Of a DNA stretch of 64,000 nucleotides, positions 1 through 6,128 are shown piece by piece; position 1 is the stretch's first letter, and every line of letters starts with the position of its first letter. The notes beneath the pieces were generated by a model that saw nothing but the letters and a program-made list of their open reading frames with translations, ran no database searches and was not told the origin of the DNA. The stretch lies in the NCBI RefSeq assembly GCF_001625365.1, contig NZ_LJJF01000002.1:1213501-1277500 (forward strand). The letters run 5' to 3'. Source of the stretch: Streptomyces sp. MJM8645 (lineage in GTDB: Bacteria > Actinomycetota > Actinomycetes > Streptomycetales > Streptomycetaceae). A program made the translations under genes and the position numbers.

Positions 1-477
1 CACGTGTTCCGGGCGGGTGTGCGGCACCCGTACACCCCTTCCACCTCCGCCGCCTCCGGGAGCCGGCGGCCCGGCCGGTCGGCTGCTGACCGGATTGACG
101 ACCGTGCGGAAGTCGAGTCGGTCCCCGATGCGGAAGGTGCGGTCCACCACCAGACTGTGCGGCGGTTCGACCAGCGCCGCTCGGGGCAGGCCGCTCCAGT
201 CGCCGGGGACGGCGGACTGTACGACCAGGGAGAGCCGGGCGGTGCTCAGGTCGACGGTCCAGCTGGACAGCACCTTCATCTGGGCGCGGGCGTCCCGGCT
301 TCCGTCGTCGACCCAGCCGCGGAAGCCGCTCATGACGGTCCGGTGCATGTCTTGGGCATCGATCAGCGACTTGGCGGTATATGGGTGCCTGGCGTCCAAC
401 GTGATCAGGGTGTGTGTGGCGACGAATCTGGCCGCCTTGTTGGCGGGAACGGGCTCGGTTGTGCGCAGGGCGTTCAC
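1..477 (-). CDS. cas6e: Type I-E CRISPR crRNA endonuclease Cas6e (partial, C-terminus off window)
   Basis: Cas6e (Cse3/CasE) cuts the pre-crRNA within its repeat and stays bound to the crRNA 3' hairpin in Cascade. Only 159 N-terminal residues are inside the window; the family is usually 200-240 residues. The N-terminal ferredoxin-like strand is followed by DAQDMHRTVMSGF, which matches the family motif carrying the catalytic histidine. The GTG start overlaps the cas5e stop codon (GTGA), so translation is coupled. It continues the operon order cse1-cse2-cas7-cas5-cas6e, and cas1 and cas2 would be expected beyond the left edge. A Gly/Pro-rich stretch (PAPGGGGGGRG) sits near the truncation and looks like a loop insertion. 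Confidence 0.9.
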   Translation of the reverse strand, partial: MNALRTTEPVPANKAARFVATHTLITLDARHPYTAKSLIDAQDMHRTVMSGFRGWVDDGSRDARAQMKVLSSWTVDLSTARLSLVVQSAVPGDWSGLPRAALVEPPHSLVVDRTFRIGDRLDFRTVVNPVSSRPAGPPAPGGGGGGRGVRVPHTRPEHV

Positions 478-1400
478 GGGATGATGTCCCATTCGGTGGC
501 GTGCGGGGAGATGGTGATGCGGTGCCGGGACTCCCAGCGCTGCCGGTGGACGGGACCGCTCGCGAGGAACCTCTCGGGCTGGTCGCGGACCGGCCCGACG
601 CCCGGCAGCGGGTGCGGGCTCTCGATCCAGGCCCACCGGGTCTGGCTGACGTTCGGCGGCGGCTGCCCGTCGTCGGCTGCCGGGAGCAACGCCCGGGTTT
701 CGAAGACCTCCGACAGAATGCCCGGGGCGATGCCGACGAAGAGGTCACCCGAGGGCGGGCAGGATTTGCGGCCCAGCCAGAGCAGGCGCTCCGGGTGCTC
801 CAGTGCGTGGGCGATCCGTTCGAGGAGTGCGCGGTCGGAGTGCTGGAGGCCGACGAGGAAGGCCGCGTCGGACAGGTACCAGCGCTCGGTGATCATGGCG
901 TGGCGGCTCACCTCACCTGCGACCAGCGCCCCGGAACGGGGGTCCGCCGCGATCCGCTTCGGTGCGCCGTACCAGGATGCCAGCGCGTGGCTGCCGAAGG
1001 ATGCGGTCGTGCCCTCTCTCTGCTCCCCGAGCGCTTCCAGGGCCGAGGCCCGGCGGTGGTCCGTCACGAGGTCGCGGGGGCGGACGGGATACCTTCCACC
1101 CCCGACGGTGTGGTAATCCCGCATGGGCGTTCCGGGGCGGTCGGCGCGAACACCGAAGAGGACGGACCCGAGTTCGTCGAGCGGATCCTCCCGGTCAAGG
1201 CCGAAGGCTGCCGCACAGAGGCCGATCACTCCGGACTTGGTGGGCCGGGTGTGGGTGTCGCGCTGGGCGAACCGGCCTTTGATGCCCCAGGACTGCAGCG
1301 GCCCGGCCAACCTGATGAGCAGAACGTGCTGCGGTGCATCGGTCGTCGCGGTGGAGCCGGTCCTGGCAGTAGGACCGGTCGTGGCAGGGGCGTCGGTCAC
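474..1400 (-). CDS. cas5e: Type I-E Cascade subunit Cas5e
   Basis: Cas5e (CasD) binds the 5' handle of the crRNA and caps the Cas7 backbone of Cascade. The 308-residue product has the characteristic opening LLIRLAGPLQSWG, then RDTHTRPTKSGVIGLCAAAFG, and MRDYHTVGGG followed by the variable loop. About 23 extra Ala/Thr-rich residues precede the conserved fold, so a start further in is possible, but the GTG at the annotated start overlaps the cas7 stop by 4 bp as expected for coupled translation. The length is slightly above the usual 225-260 residues, mostly from the N-terminal extension and C-terminal tail. It is flanked by cas7e and cas6e in standard I-E order. Confidence 0.93.
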   Translation of the reverse strand: MTDAPATTGPTARTGSTATTDAPQHVLLIRLAGPLQSWGIKGRFAQRDTHTRPTKSGVIGLCAAAFGLDREDPLDELGSVLFGVRADRPGTPMRDYHTVGGGRYPVRPRDLVTDHRRASALEALGEQREGTTASFGSHALASWYGAPKRIAADPRSGALVAGEVSRHAMITERWYLSDAAFLVGLQHSDRALLERIAHALEHPERLLWLGRKSCPPSGDLFVGIAPGILSEVFETRALLPAADDGQPPPNVSQTRWAWIESPHPLPGVGPVRDQPERFLASGPVHRQRWESRHRITISPHATEWDIIP

Positions 1401-2743
1401 GGCGTGAGGTCCTCGATGGAGTCCACGACGTCCACGGCCCCGGTGGGGTCGACCGTCTCCAGGAGGTCCGCGATCTCCGGTGCGTAGGTGAGGACGCGCG
1501 CGGACCGCAGGTCGCCGCGGCGCTTGCTGACGAAGAGGTGGTGCCGCATCAGACGGCGGACCGCCGCCTGGCCGGCCGGGCCCTCGCCGCCGCTGCTCTC
1601 GGGGTTCTCGTCCACGGGGTTCTGGAAGGCGGCAGCGTAGTTGTACGGGCGCTCGCCCTCGAAGGCGAGCACGAGTGCCGGCAGCGAGCCGGTGGAGGCG
1701 GTGGAGTTCTTCTTCGCCTCCGGGACGGCCTCGACGAAGGCGTTGACGAACTCCGCCTCGGCGGCGGTCGCCGCTTCCTCCGCTTCCTCCGTCTCCATTC
1801 CGGCCTGCTGGAGGTTGGCGCGAAGCTGTCGGCGATCCAGGACGGCGTGCCGGTAGAAGGTCCCGGAGATCAGCGACTGGTACCCGGTCATGCCCGCGCC
1901 CGCGTCGTCCGCCGTGTCGAGGAAGCTGAGGGCGTTGCGCTTACGGTCGAGCTTCGCGTCGTCGGCCGCCGCGTAGAAGTCCTCGATCTGCTCTGCGGCG
2001 TGCACGGTGAAGGCATGGCCGGTCTGCACCGCCCCGTCGACATTGGGCGAGTCGGCGATTTCGGCGAGGAAGCGCCCGTAGAGGGCGATGTCCACAGCGT
2101 CACGGGGCGCGATGGCGAGCAGAACGGCGTTGCGCGTGCTCTTGGGGAGAGGGGGGAGGCCTGTGGTGCCGGACTCCGTGGCTGCCTGCGCGTCGTCATT
2201 CTCCTGCTCCTCAGCGTTCTTCGCCGCACCACGGCGGGGTTTCTTCGAGGCCTTCTGCTGGCCGGCGAGGTAGCTGTCGCGCCACGGCCGGATCTCGTCG
2301 GCGTTCTCGGCGATGTGCCGGGCGATCCTGGTGCCTGCGTCGGCGGGCGCGAAGACCAACACCTTGGTCAGATTGGCCACCGTCTTCTTGGCCGGGTCGC
2401 CGAACTTCAAGCCGCTCGCCTCGATCACCGCGCGCGCCGTGATCAGGGCCTCCTCCTTCTCCCAGCCGTTCCCGGACGACAGTTCGGCCGCCGCGAGGAG
2501 TGCCCACTCCCTTGTCCGGGTGCCCATGCTCCGGCCCTTGAGGGCGCCGATGCCGGCATTGGCCCGGTTGCGGGCGTAGACGCGCTCGGCGCGTCGCCGG
2601 GCCTGGCTGGTGATCATGTGCCGTTCGAACCCGCCGTACACAAGGGACTTGGGTTGACCGTTCTCGTCCCTGACCGGGAGCACGGCGACGAGCGTCTCCA
2701 GGAGGTGGAGCGAGAGGAACGGGCTTCGAGCGTCTGCGGTCAC
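1397..2743 (-). CDS. cas7e: Type I-E Cascade backbone subunit Cas7e (Cse4/CasC)
   Basis: Cas7e polymerises along the crRNA spacer to form the Cascade backbone. The 448-residue protein opens with FLSLHLLETL and later has GGFERHMITSQARRRAERVYAR, typical of the family. It also has the DAVDIALYGRFLAE segment and the C-terminal ARVLTYAPE region. The family is usually about 350-390 residues. The excess comes from a charged, low-complexity insertion around residues 160-200 (KASKKPRRGAAKNAEEQEND) and a second Ala/Glu-rich stretch near 320-345 (EEAEEAATAAEAE). The GTG start is preceded by AAGGAC. A gap of about 96 bp separates it from cse2, the only non-overlapping junction in the operon. Confidence 0.93.
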   Translation of the reverse strand: MTADARSPFLSLHLLETLVAVLPVRDENGQPKSLVYGGFERHMITSQARRRAERVYARNRANAGIGALKGRSMGTRTREWALLAAAELSSGNGWEKEEALITARAVIEASGLKFGDPAKKTVANLTKVLVFAPADAGTRIARHIAENADEIRPWRDSYLAGQQKASKKPRRGAAKNAEEQENDDAQAATESGTTGLPPLPKSTRNAVLLAIAPRDAVDIALYGRFLAEIADSPNVDGAVQTGHAFTVHAAEQIEDFYAAADDAKLDRKRNALSFLDTADDAGAGMTGYQSLISGTFYRHAVLDRRQLRANLQQAGMETEEAEEAATAAEAEFVNAFVEAVPEAKKNSTASTGSLPALVLAFEGERPYNYAAAFQNPVDENPESSGGEGPAGQAAVRRLMRHHLFVSKRRGDLRSARVLTYAPEIADLLETVDPTGAVDVVDSIEDLTP

Positions 2744-2839
2744 GCGGTCGCGTCCTTATGGTCGGTCGGGATCGTGTACGTGTCGTGCTGGGCCTACTGG
2801 TCTGACATACCGGGCCTATTGGTCCTGCTCGGCCTCGGC

Positions 2840-3406
2840 CTACCGGCTCTGCGGCGAACTGCCGGACGGCCGGCTCCGGTGGACCGGGGCATGGAAGTCG
2901 ACCGACCACTGGTAGGCGATGCGGGCCTTGCGGTCGTTCCAGAGGATCAGGTCCTCGGTGAGCCGGGTCCAGGAGGGCGGGAGCTGGTCACAGGACCGGA
3001 GCCGGACGATGGTGTGCTGAAGGTGCCGCCACGGCACCCTCCGGCTGACGACCACCCGGTCCACGAGCCGCTGCGCGCCCGGGTCGCCCGGGCCCCGTCC
3101 TACGCTGTCACCGATGCGCGCCGCCGCCGAACCGAGACTCCCGTAGCCGTAGGCGGGCGTCGGACGGCCCTGGTGGTAGAGCGCGAAGAGGAAGGCCATC
3201 CGCTCGAACAGGTCGCGGTGGTTCTCCCCGCCGTACCAACCGGCCCGGATGTGTGCGTTCGTCCGGCCCCTGGCCCGGCGCAGGTTGGCCAGGGTGCCGT
3301 ACTCGCGGTTGCGCACCAGGGTGGTGAGCCAGGCAACCAGTGCGGCGCTGTCGTGCGGGAAGGCGTCCTCGACGGGGTACCCGTCGCGGGGACTGTCCTC
3401 AGTCAT
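2840..3406 (-). CDS. cse2: Type I-E Cascade small subunit Cse2 (Cas11)
   Basis: Cse2 (CasB, Cas11) forms the inner belly of Cascade and stabilises the R-loop. The 188-residue helical protein has the family's N-terminal GTLANLRRARGR motif and the central ERMAFLFALYHQGR segment. The late WTRLTEDLILWN sequence is followed by a basic tail. The ATG start lies 8 bp inside the end of cse1 with a GGGGGAGA ribosome binding site, indicating translational coupling. Length is typical for actinobacterial Cse2. Confidence 0.9.
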   Translation of the reverse strand: MTEDSPRDGYPVEDAFPHDSAALVAWLTTLVRNREYGTLANLRRARGRTNAHIRAGWYGGENHRDLFERMAFLFALYHQGRPTPAYGYGSLGSAAARIGDSVGRGPGDPGAQRLVDRVVVSRRVPWRHLQHTIVRLRSCDQLPPSWTRLTEDLILWNDRKARIAYQWSVDFHAPVHRSRPSGSSPQSR

Positions 3407-5018
3407 GGGCGGTCTCCCCCCGGAGTTCGGCCGGGGCCTTGGGATGGCTGATGTCGTCCTCGAAACGCTTCAGGGCGTCCGCCCTGGCCTGGAAGCCCCG
3501 CTCGTTGGGCGGGAGGGTGTCGAGGCGGTAGACGAGGTGGGTACGGGCCAGGTCGGTGAGGGTCTGCGTGTACTCCAGGAGCAGGGGCGCGACCGGATCT
3601 CCCGGGTTGTCGTACCCCTCATCGATCACTGCCTCCAGCAACTGGTCGAAGGGCTTGGCAGCCTCGGGCCAGAACATCCACCGCGCGTCGAACCGGGACA
3701 TCTGCCGGGCCTCGTCGGCCGGCCGCGCCACCGAGTGGACCTTCTCCGAGGCGAGGATCGCCGCCCGTTTGAGACTCCACGCCAGGTACTCGGCGATGCG
3801 CGAGCCCCGCCGGGACGCACGGTAGAGCTGTACCTCCATCGCTGGGGCGTAAGGGAAGTAGCCGTCCGTCCAGGAGACCGGCAGCGTCTTGTTGGAGACG
3901 AGACCGACAGCCCACAAGTGGTAGGGCGCGCCCCGGCAATCCCGCTTGTGCGGCAGCGAGCGCAGTCGCGCGTAGAGACCGGGCTGCGCGTCCTTCACCG
4001 CGCTGTACAGGGCGTGCGCCTCCTGCCAGAGCGCGCGCGTGGGCGACGGCCACAGGGGCTTGACCTCTCCGCCCGCGGTCCGGCTGAACACGGCGTCCTG
4101 CATGTGCTTTTCCGGGTCCAGTTCGAGGACCTCGCCGGCTCCGATCAACACGCGGTCGACGACGATCGTGCCGTCCGCATCGCGCTTCGGTCGCAACAGG
4201 ACGGAGCGGCCGAGCGCGCTGTGCAGGTCGGCAGGGCTCTCCGGCACCCGCGGGCGGGCCCGCACAGCGAAGTTCCGGCGGCTCACGGAACCACTGGTCC
4301 AGGAGGTGTTGAGCCGGCCCGGGTCTCCCTCGGGCGGATAGAGGTTGAGCCGCAACGTCTCGCCGAACGTACGGCCGAGGGGAACGACCCTAATCCGTCC
4401 CTGCAACCGCCCGGTGGACAAGTTGGTGACGGTGGGTCCGAGAATCCTGCCGGTGATCCTCGCCCTGCCGTACGTGCCGTACACGTGCTGGGCGAGCATG
4501 GCCCGGAACGCGTCAGCCGCCGGCAGCGACTCGCCGTCCTCGAGGTGGTGGTGGTCGAAGAACTGGTTGTAGTCACCGGCCCGCTCGATGACCAACTGCG
4601 CGGTCCCCGTGCCGCTCTCGTCGAAAGAGGGGTCCAGAAGGGAGTTCTGGCCGAGGGGCGTCTCGGGGTGGAACAGGTCCCAGTGCTCGTCCGGCTCACC
4701 GGCCAGCCACTCGGCTGCGGAGCGGAGGCTGCGTTCGTCACGGATCCACTCCCGCCACTGCTCGGGCGTGCTCGGACAGGTACCGGAAGCGAAGCAGATG
4801 GCCATGACGAACTCGATGACGGCAACGGTCTCGCCCGGGGTCGGACAGTCAATCGTCGTCAAACTATCGGCCTGGTCGAGTAGTTCGCACAAGGAGAGCG
4901 GAACGCTGGAGCCTTCGGGAGTCACGACGGGAATGCACGGCTCTCGCCGCGGATCCCAGCTGAGGCGCTGCTCGACCGGGGCCGAAGGCTGTGTTCGCGG
5001 CAAGGCCCTGCCCATCAC
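3399..5018 (-). CDS. cse1: Type I-E Cascade large subunit Cse1 (Cas8e)
   Basis: Cse1 (CasA, Cas8e) recognises the PAM and recruits Cas3. The 539-residue protein shows the family opening VEQRLSWDPRREPCIPVV, followed by the AEWLAGEPDEHWDLF region. The C-terminal helical bundle ends with LVYRLDTLPPNERGFQARA. The start is either GTG at 5018 or ATG at 5015, both with weak ribosome binding sites. It is the first gene of the operon here. In most I-E loci cas3 lies directly upstream of cse1 in the same direction, but the upstream kilobase contains no cas3. Length is normal for the family. Confidence 0.92.
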   Translation of the reverse strand: MMGRALPRTQPSAPVEQRLSWDPRREPCIPVVTPEGSSVPLSLCELLDQADSLTTIDCPTPGETVAVIEFVMAICFASGTCPSTPEQWREWIRDERSLRSAAEWLAGEPDEHWDLFHPETPLGQNSLLDPSFDESGTGTAQLVIERAGDYNQFFDHHHLEDGESLPAADAFRAMLAQHVYGTYGRARITGRILGPTVTNLSTGRLQGRIRVVPLGRTFGETLRLNLYPPEGDPGRLNTSWTSGSVSRRNFAVRARPRVPESPADLHSALGRSVLLRPKRDADGTIVVDRVLIGAGEVLELDPEKHMQDAVFSRTAGGEVKPLWPSPTRALWQEAHALYSAVKDAQPGLYARLRSLPHKRDCRGAPYHLWAVGLVSNKTLPVSWTDGYFPYAPAMEVQLYRASRRGSRIAEYLAWSLKRAAILASEKVHSVARPADEARQMSRFDARWMFWPEAAKPFDQLLEAVIDEGYDNPGDPVAPLLLEYTQTLTDLARTHLVYRLDTLPPNERGFQARADALKRFEDDISHPKAPAELRGETAHD

Positions 5019-5116
5019 TTCATATGATCGCTGTTTTCTGGCAAGGGAGTTGGGACTCCCAGGCAGAGCCCGACGCTAGCACCCGGGATCGGGTCGTGTA
5101 GCTCGATCGACCGGAT

Positions 5117-5149
5117 TGCCCCGCCATCCCAGTCCGGGACGACGGGGCA
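5117..5149. other. Bipartite inverted repeat upstream of cse1
   Basis: TGCCCCG pairs with CGGGGCA, and inside it TCCC pairs with GGGA around AGTCC, with 3-nt internal loops on each side. It lies about 100 bp upstream of cse1. It could be a transcript terminator, an operator or a folded remnant of array DNA. The sequence alone does not decide. Confidence 0.5.
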
Positions 5150-5157
5150 CCGGACAG

Positions 5158-5230
5158 CCCCGCACACGCGGGGAAAGCGACCCGGCAAACGCTCGCTGCC
5201 GTCGACGGTCCATGCCCGCTGCACGCGGGG
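5158..5230. CRISPR. Two degenerate I-E-like CRISPR repeat cores (possible array remnant)
   Basis: CCCCGCACACGCGGGG at 5158-5173 is the hairpin core typical of actinobacterial type I-E repeats. A second imperfect copy, CCCGCTGCACGCGGGG, lies at 5215-5230. The two are 57 bp apart, close to but not equal to the usual ~61-bp repeat-plus-spacer period, and their flanks differ. A functional array needs more, better-conserved copies. This is therefore a remnant, a solo-repeat type regulatory element, or chance similarity of GC-rich palindromes next to cas genes. Confidence 0.35.
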
Positions 5231-5422
5231 GTACCTCTTCCGTGATGCTGACAGGGCTCCATCACATCACCACCCCCGAGAAAGGGGCAGAAGACGCGCC
5301 ATAGACTGAGGCGCCGCCGATTCTCTCGGCTGCCCAGCCTGCTCGATGACCGGAGATCGCTGCGCTCCGTTCCGGGTCCCGCTCCGCGGGAACGAGGCGG
5401 GACCCTACAGCCGGCTGGAAGG
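5231..5422. other. Intergenic, no gene recognised
   Basis: About 190 bp between the repeat-like palindromes and the terminator of the 39-residue membrane protein. No convincing coding frame with a ribosome binding site was seen. Short open frames here are interrupted or lack codon bias. It contains a local inverted repeat (GGGTCCCGCTCCGCGGGAACGAGGCGGGACCC region) that may add to the downstream terminator. Confidence 0.5.
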
Positions 5423-5457
5423 GCCGTTCTCGGAGCCTAAGCTGCTCCGAGAACGGC
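5423..5457 (-). terminator. 13-bp perfect stem terminator overlapping a stop codon
   Basis: GCCGTTCTCGGAG and CTCCGAGAACGGC form a perfect 13-bp stem with a 9-nt loop. The left arm and loop contain the stop codon and last codons of the 39-residue ORF read on the minus strand. No U-tract follows, which is normal for Streptomyces terminators. Confidence 0.75.
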
Positions 5458-5556
5458 TCGGAGGAAGTCCACCAACTGGACCGTCAGTGCCGCTGCAACC
5501 GATGCGAGCCAAAGCAGCACCAGCTCACTCAACCAACCACGTTTCCCCACAGGCAT
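5437..5556 (-). CDS. 39-residue single-pass membrane protein of unknown function
   Basis: This small ORF is supported by an ATG start, an AGAGGACC ribosome-binding-like sequence just upstream, and a perfect hairpin terminator that begins within its last codons. The product starts MPVGKRGWLSE, a positively charged N-terminus. One hydrophobic segment follows (LVLLWLASVAAALTVQLV, residues 12-29), and it ends DFLRAVLGAA. It could be a small membrane toxin, an effector peptide or an accessory subunit. It lies between the CRISPR operon and an HTH-STAND NTPase, in the same orientation as a second small membrane protein (5806-5994). No family was recognised. Confidence 0.6.
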   Translation of the reverse strand: MPVGKRGWLSELVLLWLASVAAALTVQLVDFLRAVLGAA

Positions 5557-5577
5557 CTCAGGTCCTCTCATCTCGGT

Positions 5578-5608
5578 GATGTCGGCCCCAGCGACTGGGG
5601 CCAACATC
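5578..5608. promoter_or_regulatory. 31-bp inverted repeat in the leader of the 39-residue ORF
   Basis: GATGT-c-GGCCCCA and TGGGGCC-a-ACATC pair around GCGAC with one mismatch. The element lies about 22 bp upstream of the minus-strand ATG at 5556. It could be an operator, a leader hairpin hiding the start region, or a second terminator for the 62-residue gene. Confidence 0.55.
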
Positions 5609-5763
5609 ACCGCGATGGCGGCCCCACGCCTGGTACGCCAGCGATTTTCTCAGAGATTGACTGCTTCGGAGCGCATACGGAGTCACTCTGCGTGTCGCTT
5701 CCGCGGCAGACGTCTTGCTGCTGTCGAGTTGCCCGCCCACCGCAGTCGGCACCTCGCCGGGAC

Positions 5764-5795
5764 GTAGCGCGCGGCGGGCGCCCGCCGCGCGCTAC
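5764..5795 (-). terminator. 32-bp perfect palindrome downstream of the 62-residue ORF
   Basis: GTAGCGCGCGGCGGGC is followed directly by its exact reverse complement, giving 16 bp per arm with no spacer. It begins 10 bp after the stop of the 62-residue membrane protein, so it is most simply its terminator. Confidence 0.65.
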
Positions 5796-5805
5796 GGGCG
5801 CCCGC

Positions 5806-5994
5806 TCACCGGGACTGGCGGCGCCTGGAGAGAATGGCCAGAGTGGAACGGGCATCACGGCGGCGGTCCGGGGTCCGGGCCAGGACCGAGGCGAGGGACA
5901 CGATCGCGAGGACGACCCCGTACAGCAGGCCGGCTCCTGCGGCCAGCACGGCAGCCGCAGTTGCATCCTGGGTCAGCATGGAAAGCACAGTCAT
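5806..5994 (-). CDS. 62-residue single-pass membrane protein, divergent from the STAND NTPase
   Basis: The ATG at 5994 is preceded by AAGGATCT. An upstream in-frame start would add 26 residues without a ribosome binding site. The product has a short polar N-terminus (MTVLSMLTQD), one long Ala/Gly/Val-rich membrane segment (residues 12-36), then a strongly basic tail (RTPDRRRDARST, SRRRQSR). It is transcribed divergently from the STAND NTPase at 6129, with 134 bp between starts that probably hold a shared regulatory region. A perfect 32-bp palindrome follows the stop. Function is unknown. Possible roles are a membrane partner or effector of the NTPase, but only neighbourhood supports this. Confidence 0.6.
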   Translation of the reverse strand: MTVLSMLTQDATAAAVLAAGAGLLYGVVLAIVSLASVLARTPDRRRDARSTLAILSRRRQSR

Positions 5995-6128
5995 GGGGAG
6001 ATCCTTCTGTCGGAGGCCTGCGGCCCGCGGTCGATGAGCCGAGCATCTGACGGCGTCCCGGTGCGCATCCACGTCCTGGCGGGATATCCGCTGGTCAGGG
6101 GCCTTTATTCACCGACGCGGGAGCAGAA

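Noticed and set aside
20..3500. Long plus-strand open frames opposite the cas operon
   Set aside because: They are mirror frames of high-GC genes with Arg/Gly/Ala-rich, non-protein-like translations. The minus-strand cas genes explain the region.
5015..5265. Two overlapping minus-strand ORFs upstream of cse1
   Set aside because: They run through the palindromic, repeat-like sequence, have no ribosome binding site, and one ends on the cse1 start. Treated as chance open frames.
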